Assembly (NCBI GenBank): GCA_010645155.1
Contig: JAAGOF010000252.1
Location: 592,662 to 656,661, forward strand
Length of the DNA stretch: 64,000 bases
Source: Tigriopus japonicus
Taxonomy: Eukaryota > Arthropoda > Copepoda > Harpacticoida > Harpacticidae
Direction: 5' to 3'
Under the pieces are notes generated by a model, which did no database searches, was not told the DNA's origin, and saw only the letters and a program-made list of their open reading frames with translations. The translations under genes and the position numbers were made by a program. Shown here piece after piece: positions 1 through 9,718 of this stretch. The stretch's first letter is position 1. Every line of letters begins with the position of its first letter.

Positions 1-1207
1 AATCCACTAAAAGATGATAAAAGAATTGTTATCTGGCATTGAGAAATGTGCAAAGTTCTTGTTCCGTTATGTTTCAAATAGAATATGCAAATTGATTTAA
101 GATTTGCATGAGTAATACTTTTTGGGGGAAGTAAATAAATTGCGTGATCGTATCAGTGGCCGTTTTGATGTGGCCGTGCACCAGTCAAAACCCCAAAGCA
201 ATTAGGTTTGATAACAGTTTCGTGTTACAACGGAATGATTATTTCTTTTATTAATCACCCACGAAGCTCGAATAGACCTATTTGTGGGTGTAGTTGTCAC
301 GTTTTATAACAATAATTCATCAGGCGTTGCCATAGTTTCGCGTTTCAGATCTGTTCCAATTATTTTTGAAATGTAATTATGATTTTATTTTATGAGTATA
401 TCAATTATATACTTCATTTATGGTTCTTCTATGCTTCCATATATGCTTCTAATATACTTCCGAACTACCTCAGGTGTTCTGTTTCTTTTGAAATACCCGG
501 TAGATTCCGGGTTGCCTGTTTATCATTCCTTACACTATAATTCTGTCCCTCGGGACTCTGGGGTTGTGCCAAGCAACTGGCATTTTGGAAATTAAAAAAA
601 AGTTTGTTTATAAAAATAATAAAAAAATACATTCGAACAATTTTACTAGTATGATGTAATTTGCAGAAAGTGCCTTTTTCATAGATTCTTTTCTGTAATT
701 CTGTAAAAGTAATTCGTTCCAATTTTGGGCACTAATTCCGCATCCAGGAGAAAAGAGCGTTTGTGACATTGACTTTTGTTGTCGGCTCAGACGAATTCAA
801 GGATGAAGCCATGCCTTTTTCAGGTTTGCTATTTATCGCACCAATTGAGATTCATCCATTTTTGCTGAGTTAAACTCAGATATAATGGTCGTTTGCATAC
901 ATCTGTACATTTACGAAAGATCTAATTTTAAATATTCTGAAAGATTGCATGAATAGAGACCCCTTTTGAATGCATAGAAGGTTTCGGATTCTCGGATGTC
1001 CATTGATATTCCATTGTGTCCATTGTCCATTGACATTTATATGCCAAAAATCCCATGGCTTCAACTTTTTAGGAGAAATAGTAACAATGCACGCAGATGA
1101 TAACAATTAAGAGTCGGGTGTTAACGCACGTAAGAGTTATTTTAGTGTAGAGTTAAATCAAGTCAGATTAACGGGCCTTGACAATATACGTGCTACAGTC
1201 GTAGTGT
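1..1207. other. no gene recognised
   Basis: AT-rich sequence with only short open frames (under 90 codons) that overlap on both strands and show no recognisable motif. I see no tRNA, repeat array or splice-linked exon series here. Confidence 0.4.
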
Positions 1208-1912
1208 TTGAAATGGAGTAGCTGGGCACGTCAACATTGCAAAGATTTGAAGCGGAAGGTTGTTAGCAATGACTGCCATTATGATAAATCATTCACCTGG
1301 ATCACAGAGAGTTCGGAGGAATTTTTTCAAATTCCTGTACCACTCAAAGTTGACATTCTTTTTTATTTTTTTATCTCATGTCTTTGGACTTTCTCGAAAT
1401 CAACAAGACAAAGAAATTGCCTTAGGGTGGCCAAATTCAGACTCGTTATGCGACATTCAAGTTTTCCGAAAGATTTCCAAATTATGGAACGATCTTTTGG
1501 TAACCTGAAAAGTTTAGGAAATAAAGACAAAGGGTTTTACCCAAGGGTTCACTTTTTGTTTTGCTTAATCAAAGACACTGTTGGTTACCTCCGGCATTCT
1601 GTATTGGACTACAGAAATGTTATGAATCTGTTGCTACGTAGTCAGACTGAATTCTTAGTCAGCCATGATGGTCTAGGAAACAAAATGAGGACGTCTGCTT
1701 TACTCGAGTATTTTTCCATCAAAATGTTGGAAAAATGTATCCAAAGATGGCTTTTTGCCTTTATGGGTGGATCTTGTGATTCCATGGAGTTGAAAAGTGC
1801 GTGTTTTCTCAACAGAAAGCAGTTCTACGAGTGCTTCATTGCCATCAAGAAACGACCAAAACTCAAGCAACAAAAACTTGTCCATGGTCTTGAAAATAAA
1901 GTTTACAACTGA
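1208..1912 (+). CDS. unassigned ORF, 234 aa
   Basis: This is the longest open frame in the first 4 kb (234 codons). I do not recognise the product. It starts at a TTG or a nearby in-frame ATG, has no signal peptide, and contains an aromatic-rich stretch around residues 50-62 and a basic tail ending in LVHGLENKVYN. Its length in AT-rich DNA is mildly above expectation. The flanks are repeat-rich, so a decayed transposase or retroelement exon is as likely as a host gene. No ATG context, promoter or splice partner supports it. Confidence 0.2.
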   Translation: MKWSSWARQHCKDLKRKVVSNDCHYDKSFTWITESSEEFFQIPVPLKVDILFYFFISCLWTFSKSTRQRNCLRVAKFRLVMRHSSFPKDFQIMERSFGNLKSLGNKDKGFYPRVHFLFCLIKDTVGYLRHSVLDYRNVMNLLLRSQTEFLVSHDGLGNKMRTSALLEYFSIKMLEKCIQRWLFAFMGGSCDSMELKSACFLNRKQFYECFIAIKKRPKLKQQKLVHGLENKVYN

Positions 1913-3715
1913 TCTAACTCATTCCACCTGTTGAGATCAATTTAGAGTCAATCGACAGTTCGTTAGTGGGCCACAAAATGAAGTTTATAAGGCCTTAATA
2001 AGAGAAACTTCAGACCATGCTCTTAAGTGATGTGACATCATGGTTTTACTGACCTCGTGATGCAAAGGAAGCCGTGGGATACCAAGAAATGGGTTTATAC
2101 AGCTTATACCCTTCCTTTCGTCCTTGTTTCATCGATTTAAGTGGTGGACTTTTTTATATTTCAATGAGGAAGTTCGCCAATGATCGGGTCCTTGCTTTCT
2201 ACAGTTCGAAAGCCATTACTGACTATCCAAGTACAATGTGTGTTCAACAAGTTCGTCAATATATTCACCCAGAGCCAACAATCAACCCAGTTCAAGCCAA
2301 TCTTGACAATTTTCAGTTTCAATTTGCTGCAATTTTCATTTATGGACAATGAACACATTAATCGTCTGTTGCGCGACAAAACACTTTTTGTTCCCACTTT
2401 TCCAGTCGTTTGGTACGACAATTTTTGCGGGATTGCATTGTCACGTGTATGACATGCTCTTTATGCTAAAATTGGCATTTTTTATCCTCGAGTGTGCAAA
2501 ACGTCCGGCATTGGCATATGTCCATTTTCAAATGTTAGACTCCAGATTATTTGTTCAGTTCAGGGTTGCCAATTTGTGTTGATCAGAGTTCAAAGTTAGG
2601 TCATGGTCAGAAAATAAAAGATTAACATTTCAATGCTTTAGCAATGCAAATGTTACTTGGAAATTTATGGTTAGTAAGAAAGTGCTCAAAAGGACTTGTT
2701 TTTTTTCCACCCCAAAAAATACTGAAATATTGGTTGGAAGTAAGATCAATTTGGCAGGCCTGGAATATTTCAGGGTTCAAAATTATTTGATCATTAGCAA
2801 AATTAGCAATTAAGCAAAAAAAATTAGCAAAAGAAATTAGCAAAAAAAAAAAGAAAGAAAAAATGTAAGAAAACGAGTCGTTGAGGAATTTGTTATTTTG
2901 TGTACAAGTAGAGAAATAACAAAGAAGTTGTGTGAATGTAATGGCTTGCATTCCAGCTATTACTAGTGACGTCATCATTTTTGGCGGGAAAAAAAGTTCG
3001 GATGACCTGTGTTTCTGATGAGCATGCGAGGTAACTAAAACGAAGGTTTAGGCCTCGTGATTGCAACAATGCCTTTCTTATCTGCACAAATTGAAGTTGA
3101 AATAGCAATTCTTGACATTGTATTTGCAAAAAAGTATGTTTTGTTGCTTTTATCTAAAATTTTGCTACATAAGTTGAGAGGGTTCTTCCGAACTTTGAAA
3201 TTAGGAATGCCCGACTTTGAATAACAAGATGGCCAGAGGAGATCGGTTCCTGGGGCAACTAAACCTAAAAACAAATAATTTGTTTAATTGAAGGCTTCCA
3301 ATTTCTCCATTTGTTTTCAAATTACTTTGCAATACTTGTCAACACATATTAACCATACCATTGCCCAATAATGCAACATTTTTCGAAAATCTGACCCTTG
3401 AAAACTGAGATTATTTTGGCAAGCCTACACTGCTAACGGCAGTGAGAGACGGCAGCAGGTCCGTAAAATGATACGGTAATCACTCCCAGTACCAACCGGC
3501 ACCCAACGTGTGGGGCGAGTATATATTCGACGCACATTAATCTGACTTTATTTTGCTATACTCTAAATAAATCTTATATGCGTTAACATGCGCCCTTAAA
3601 ACGTGAAGAGTGGTTGTATTTAAACAATGTGCAAGTTTGCTTTACAATTTCCATGAAGCTTCCGTTTATCCAAGAACCACTGAATTTCCCTGGACTGGGA
3701 GGCTAATGAGATCGC
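1913..3715. other. no gene recognised
   Basis: Only short frames in all six readings. The one visible structure is the A-rich simple repeat near 2,790-2,870. Confidence 0.35.
2790..2870. repeat. A-rich simple repeat (ttagcaaaa type)
   Basis: Degenerate tandem copies of ttagcaaaa/attagcaa run into an A-homopolymer with interspersed G. This is low-complexity DNA without coding content. Confidence 0.6.
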
Positions 3716-3985
3716 AATGGATGAGTGTACTAGAACGAATTCAGCTGGGGATTCTGGGGCCAAAATTGCTAGGGATGCGTCAGAGTCGAGACTCACCCTC
3801 CACAAAACGTAATCAAAATTCGTGAGCCCAATTCGTTTTCTTCGTTTTGATAATTGAAATAAGAATTTTTCCTGACGTAGCAAACTAAAACTATGCATGA
3901 AATGTCTGAACCTAGTTCTGACGCATCCCTAGTCATTTTGGCCCCAGAATCCCCAGCTGAATTCGTTCGATTACACTTATCCATT
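3716..3985. mobile_element. MITE with about 70-bp terminal inverted repeats
   Basis: The left arm (3,716-3,785) and the reverse complement of the right arm (3,916-3,985) agree over about 70 bp with a few mismatches. The shared core includes gaattcagctggggattc, ggccaaaat and agggatgcgtcaga. A separate single arm of the same family lies at about 42,783-42,848 inside PIPOX copy C. No transposase is present. The target-site duplication is not clear, so I do not assign a superfamily. Confidence 0.65.
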
Positions 3986-4382
3986 ATTTCTTTTTGAAAA
4001 CAAAGTAATTATTATAAAAATAATAAATTACCTTTGAGACCATAATAATCGACACAGGTTTGGTTAGAAAAGTATAAGTTAAAATAACACTGCAATTTTT
4101 TTAAATTTTGATTTGCGTACAATTAACATTTTTTTTCTAAATGGATAGAATTCAATAATATTTCTGTAGACTTTCAGAATAAACATAGATCATATTTTCA
4201 AATTAAATTATTCCTGAAGTCGACCTGTGTGAACAAATTATCATTACTCTACAAGTCTGTCCTGGGTCTGTACATAAAGCCTGATTTTGTGATGAAAGGT
4301 AGAATTAACCATTTACTGGAACAAGTCTGATTACGAATAGAGTACAACTGCCAATTTTACTATTTTTTTATAATTTTTTTAT

Positions 4383-4450
4383 GATTTTTTAATACCGCTA
4401 CAAGGAATGGAATTCCTTGTAAAGAGAGTTAATCATTATTCATCATTCAT
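4383..4450 (-). mobile_element. LINE 3'-end fragment
   Basis: In reverse orientation this carries the terminal block also seen at about 21.83, 24.97 and 33.49 kb: attaactctctttacagg, then ccttgtagcgg and tattaaaaaat. It is a severely 5'-truncated copy of the same non-LTR retrotransposon family. Confidence 0.6.
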
Positions 4451-4487
4451 TATTCATTAATCATTAATAAGTGATTCTGGATGCAGC

Positions 4488-5489
4488 TGCGTGGGTCGAG
4501 CGGATGGAAAGTGCTCACACGTTGCAGTTCTTCTTTTCGCGACAGAAGACATTCGAAATGGCATTCCAGCGAGACAATGCACACCAGTCACTTCCAAAGC
4601 CCAAGTTTGGGGGCGGGGTTCGACCCGAGCCAAAGAACCGGATTTAGTATATCTAAACAGGTAATAATCACATCTTGGTTAAGTCACGGCCGTTTGATTT
4701 AATGTATATTATTTTAGATACAAGACTAGAAATCCGGAAAGGTTGAGGAGCTTTCAACCCATTGACTGCTACGCCCACTATGCCGACCGTTGTTAAACTT
4801 TCTTGCTCGATCTCCAATCCACCGGCAAAGTGACGATGTGGCAAAGGCTTTTGCAGAAACCCTATGAAGGTTATGATATTGAAACGAAACGCATTGAAGT
4901 TTTGAAAGATCTTTCCGAACAGTTCATCGAAAACATGGCTTCATAAGTCCAAAAAATCGATTTAGATCACCTGTGCAATTGTCATCGCATCCACATCCCT
5001 GGAACAGATTCCCAAGGAGTCAACAATGGAAGTCGATCAGAAAGATGCGAATTACCGGAACCACCTAAAGGTGTCAGCAAAAATTCCTCCCTGATCAAAA
5101 AAATTTAGAAAGCAGAATCATCACTGAATTTTGTGCCAGCCATTAGGTGGGGTAACGACCATGAGCAAGAAGCCTTTATTTCTTACCTAGCACTGACGGG
5201 AAACCCTGTTGTTCGAACTGGATTTTTTATATCAAAGTTATATCCTTATATTGGGGCAAGCCCTGATGGTCTAATCCCGATCGGAGATGTCGCCGGACTG
5301 CTTGAAGTCAAATGTCCTTGGTCTGTACGAGATTCGGATCAACCACTCGAAGATTTGAAGTTGTCTTTCCTTCAAAAAGATGAACGAGGAAATGTAACCT
5401 TGAGCATAGACCACGGAACTTCTGGACGGGTGACGGCCACGCAACCTTTTCCACAGACGTCATGTCGCTCAGGAAGCAACGTTATTTAA
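4488..5489 (+). pseudogene. decayed SWIM zinc finger + YqaJ-type nuclease gene
   Basis: Two recognisable modules remain. From 4,488 the frame reads a SWIM-like zinc finger: CVGRADGKCSHVAVLLF, then a distal Cys in ARQCTPVTSKAQVWGR. It ends at a plausible donor (aacag|gtaata, about 4,661). A candidate acceptor (attttag) lies near 4,720, followed by a frame that breaks once near 4,794. From 5,133 to 5,400 the frame matches the YqaJ / lambda-exonuclease fold: WGNDHEQEAF, IGASPDGLIP, and LEVKCPWS with the catalytic E-x-K. YqaJ domains are Mg-dependent 5'-3' exonucleases; in invertebrate genomes the SWIM plus YqaJ pairing is typical of transposon-linked multicopy genes. Stops between modules and loss of frame after about 5,420 say this copy is dead. 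Confidence 0.6.
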
Positions 5490-8026
5490 TTCAGACTTAT
5501 GTTAGATCTTAACAACTTAGTTTTCTTATCTCTAGCTTATTTCCAGTCTCCACATCTCCCCTGTGAAGGATTTTCACTGTTTTGATACTGTTGTATTATT
5601 CATGCATGGATAGATAACTGAAAACATCAAATTTTAACATAGTTTTAACTTGACACAATCCAATTTGAATATATGTAAATATCCATTTAAATAATTCAGA
5701 TAGGTGATACTTCATGAAATATTTGGTATACCTTAATGTCACATTGTACCTGTAAATATATAATATATATATCTTGCACTTGATATGCCATACTTAAGTT
5801 TAATTTGTACCCCTTTGTACATTAATATGTCTTATCTGTACAAGCATTGAGGTAGCAAACTTAAAATCTGGCAACTGACCCAAGAGATATTTAACCTCTT
5901 TCAATGTTCCCATTCCGGCATTTTTAATATCTTTTCAATATATTTTATTAAATTTCCTTATTTGTAGTTCTATACATTCAATGGATAATTCACTTTCTTT
6001 CATCCTCATGCCCATGTTAAGTTCCATATCATGGGTTTCTCATTAGATTCACTCCTTTTAAAGGACTTCAAAAGCCTTAGGCTATAATTAATATAGCATT
6101 CGCACAGTTCCATTGTATACTTAAAAAGTTGGATTAGGCACTTTAGGCTCTTACTGCATGTAGAAAGGAAAGCACTACAAGAAACAGTATCAAATAAAAA
6201 TTCTTTCTTTGGTGACTTTGACCATTGACCAAATGTACTTGTGTTGAAATTTTGGGCAAATATATGCCAAGACAAATATTCTGCTTTGAGCTTAAAAGAT
6301 TCCCAGAATTATGCCTCACACAATGCAAACACTAAGATTTATCTTACTTGCTTGGTTCACTCACATTTAGAAAAAGTATATGAACGTTTGGTATGTGGCT
6401 GAATCACCAACAGAACAAGCCTTGCCATCGAGAAGAACTCACACCATGAACAATCTAGCAGTAGTTGAGACTTGACCGATTCCCAAAATAACTCTGGGTG
6501 AGGAGGTACTTGTTTCACTAAAGGTGTTGCACTATCAAAGGTGGGTGTGCCATCAGCCATAGACGGTAGCACTACAGCAGATGAAGGAGTATTGCCATGA
6601 GTCAAAAGATCTGAATGTGACTTTAAAAACACACTTACAAAGCACTGCACAGATGAATTTATCACATTTCATCATGATTCTTCAAGATGTTTCAAATGTT
6701 GTGAGTGAGAAAGAACTGGCAAAACAAACAAGGGTGACTGAAAATTGTAGGCTTTCTAATATTGTGATTTGGATCTTGCAAAAATAAGTAAGGCTCAAGT
6801 CATTTCTTCAAATAATAGAAACCTGCTATGAGCTTATAAATAGCAAAAGGAACTTAATACTCAAATTATAAAGAGATTTTGTTTTGTCATAAGATAAAAT
6901 CATGCTGTCTGCTGGTCAATGATCTCGTCACCTTTTGAATGGCAGATGTGGCCAATCCTGCCCAATGAGAATTGGCTTGGGTTGCCTGAATGACGCATAC
7001 TTTGAGACAGGCATTTTTTCCGATGCGGTTTCAGATCCGGTATTAAGGAATCCTTGCCTTGAGAAAGAGTCCTTCCTTTTACTTTCAAATTCAACTAACG
7101 ATGTTCGTAACAGGAACAATGTTTACCCATTTCTTTATTTAGCTACCAAAACGCCAATTTCTGCTGACTATACCCTTTGTTCCTGACTTTGTTGAAGACA
7201 ATCTGTCTATTGCGTTGTCATTTTATAAGGAAGCATTTGTTCCCGAGTATTTTGAACATAGAGTACCACGGAACTTGGAGCCAAAGACATTGACATTTTT
7301 GTAGCTTATGTGCTAAGGAAATAAAAAGGTAAAATGAAGGTTGGATTTTTTTACATTCGTCATACTGATTACTTTGGGACCAATTGAGATTCAAAGTTAA
7401 CAGAGCAAGGTGTAATAAAACAAATCTGCGATATAAGCCCGAATGTTAGTGTACACGGTGTTTTCCTCAAAAACAACGGTTTAAAAAAATTGCCAAGACA
7501 TGTATTAGTACTTTTTGAAATCAAAACGTTAAGGGCTACAATTTCATTGTAGACGACAAATTAATCCTAGGCTTTAAAAAAACACATGACAACTTAAAAG
7601 GGAAGAGTATTTATGAATTTTACCTTCAACTAACATTTTTCTCGCTTAAATTTGTTAGAAGGTAATGCCAATATAGCTTTACAATGAATATTGAAAAGGT
7701 ATTACATGTTTAAGCACTTGAAATGCTCGAATTACCGTTTTGGAAATGACCTCATGAGAGGTGATTCTCTGATTTTGACAATCTTGAGCCTCTTTGGCCA
7801 GTATTATACTTACAATGAAAGATGCTTAGGTGTTTTAGGAAACCACTGGTAGCAAAAACGCCCATATTAATGATGCACACTCACTTCAATCGTTTCTTTT
7901 TCAAAAAATACTCAATTCCGCCATTGTTTTGATTTAAAATATAGTCACGTTCATAATGGCTGACAGGATTGCCAATTTTCTTACTTCAAATCGAAGGCCC
8001 AACTAGTAAGTTTTTTAAGGCCACAA
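5490..8026. other. no gene recognised; AT-rich spacer
   Basis: Only frames of about 100 codons or fewer occur, on both strands and overlapping. None carries a motif I can name. A minus-strand frame at 6,357-6,665 (102 aa) and a plus-strand frame at 6,935-7,186 (83 aa) are the longest. Neither connects to others by clear splice sites. Confidence 0.35.
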
Positions 8027-8029
8027 CTA

Positions 8030-9308
8030 CAGGGTGCGGAAGCGTTTCAAAAGCATTTTTGTCAAATATTGAACAAGTGGAACTACAGCAAGATCCATCA
8101 GGAGTACAGACTTAATGTTTATTTAGAAAATAACAAGAAGTCCCTCCATTACTTTTGTTCAAAGTGGCTGCCATTGGCATCAACCATGGCTTGGACACGG
8201 CGGCGGAAGGCGGCGCAGGACTTGATTACAAAGTCGGCAGACAAGTTGACCCAGGCCTCCTCCACGCTGATCTTCAGGGCCGTGGTGCTTGGGTGGGCAG
8301 TCCTGCAGGCTGTGGCCTCCAACTTGCCCCAGATGGCGTAGTCCAGAGGGTTTAAATCCGGGCTGGAGGGTGGCCACATTGACCATGGCCAAAACTCATC
8401 AAACTCCTCCTGGCACCACTTTTGCACAATGATGGCTTTGTGTGCAGGAGCAGAGTCTTGCTGCATAACGTAGCCCATAGGGAAGTTTGCTACAAGCCAA
8501 GGCTTGACTACAGTCTTGAGGACATTGAGGTAGACCTTGGCATTGATCTTGAGGCCGGCCTCAAACCAATAAGGTGGCATTTTCAGCCCATTGCTGGCAA
8601 CACAGCCAAGCATCATGATGCCGGCAGGATGCTTTGTTCGATTGACACCAGGGACGTCATTAATTGACCAGGCAATGTAGCGGTCATTCTGGTGGTTGAA
8701 GGCTTGATCGCCAACCAGAACTTCTTGTCCGAGAAGATCAGGGGCTTCGGCCTTGGCTGAGACTTGAACCAACTGAGAAGTCTCTTCCCCTTCACCACCC
8801 TGGTTGCCATCGTTGTTGCTGAGAGAAGCTGCTGTTTCCTCCTCTTGTAACTGAAGGCCCCAAGGTCCTGGACTGTGTTCCTAATTGTCTTCTCGTCCAC
8901 AGTAAGCTCCTTGGCCAACTGACGTTTGGACTTCATGGGATTGGCCTCAATTGCGGCTTTGACATTGTCTATGAAGTCCTGGGTCCGAATCTTGTTTTGG
9001 CCTCCATGTTTGGGCCTTGAGAAGCTCGCGTTTTCCTTCTTGAGCTTCTTCACTGTGTCCACAAGGCTCCTGGAGCATCCCACAATCTCCTCAATTTCTT
9101 TGCTCTTGACGCCCGCATCAAGGAGATCAGACACGCGCTGGCGTTTTGCTTCCATACCAATCAATACTGGTCAAAATTGTTTACTTCCTTTTTTACGTGT
9201 GGCCCGATGGCCAATTCAGCTCACGCAATGGCCTATATAGCCCTTGCATGCCTGAATCAGAGTGCACAAACACTTAAAGAAATGCTTTTGAAACGCTTCC
9301 GCCCCCTG
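8030..9308 (-). mobile_element. mariner-type transposon (DD37D, maT-like), near full length
   Basis: A complete 1,279-bp element. Its ends are inverted repeats of about 29 bp with one mismatch, starting caggg(t/g)gcggaagcgttt. Both ends are bordered by a TA target duplication (8,028-8,029 and 9,309-9,310), as expected for Tc1/mariner insertion. The single transposase gene lies on the minus strand and almost fills the element. The near-identical ends and a reading frame broken only once indicate a young insertion. Confidence 0.92.
8149..9164 (-). pseudogene. mariner (maT-like) transposase, one frameshift
   Basis: The first frame (9,164 to about 8,715) gives the N-terminal helix-turn-helix region. 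It starts at M or at MEAKRQRVSDLL three codons later, includes IEEIVGCSRSLVDTVKKLKK and a second HTH around KRQLAKELTVDEKTIRN, and reaches the first catalytic Asp in LIFSDKKFW. The second frame (about 8,720 to 8,149) continues with NDRYIAWS, MQQDSAPAH (second Asp) and SPDLNPLDYAIW (third Asp). There are 37 residues between the second and third catalytic Asp, the DD37D signature of maT-type mariners. One indel between about 8,708 and 8,722 separates the frames, so this copy cannot make full-length protein unless the break is an assembly error. Confidence 0.88.
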
Positions 9309-9628
9309 TAGTTTAACAGGGATGCTTTTCTGGCTAGAATTATCATAACTGGTCTTCAAAATGCCGAACTGTCAAGCCTTACTCCCCTGTTCGTAGAGCG
9401 CTTTTCAGTAGGAAGGAGTCTCTATGTATTGCTTGAAAACCGGCACAAGCAGGGAGCCTCCATTCGACTTTGTCTATGATCGGCTTGCTGAAATGCTAGT
9501 AGAAGAATGGCAAACAGACTTGCCAGATTTGAAAGCGTTTGTGACAGTTGGCAGGAACGCCGGGGAAGTGAGTGGCTGGAATAAAGACCGAAATGGCGAC
9601 CAAATCATTTGTTTGTTGGCAATCCGAT
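9309..9628. other. spacer between mariner and LINE
   Basis: A 68-aa open frame (9,424-9,630, plus) is the only candidate and has no recognisable domain. The reading upstream of it (9,311-9,423) is open in another plus frame, hinting at a frameshifted relic that I cannot identify. Confidence 0.3.
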
Positions 9629-9718
9629 AATCAATAATAATAATAATAATCATATATTAATCATAAATTAATAATAATTAATCATAAATAATAATTAAAT
9701 AATAATCAATCAGATAAT
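9629..9718. repeat. (AAT)n-type microsatellite
   Basis: Interrupted ATA/AAT repeats directly precede the 5'-truncated start of the LINE. Insertion next to an A/T-rich microsatellite is common for non-LTR elements. Confidence 0.75.

Noticed and set aside
6006..7186. Several ORFs of 60-102 aa on both strands
   Set aside because: They overlap one another, lack motifs, start context and splice partners, and are what AT-moderate intergenic DNA gives by chance.
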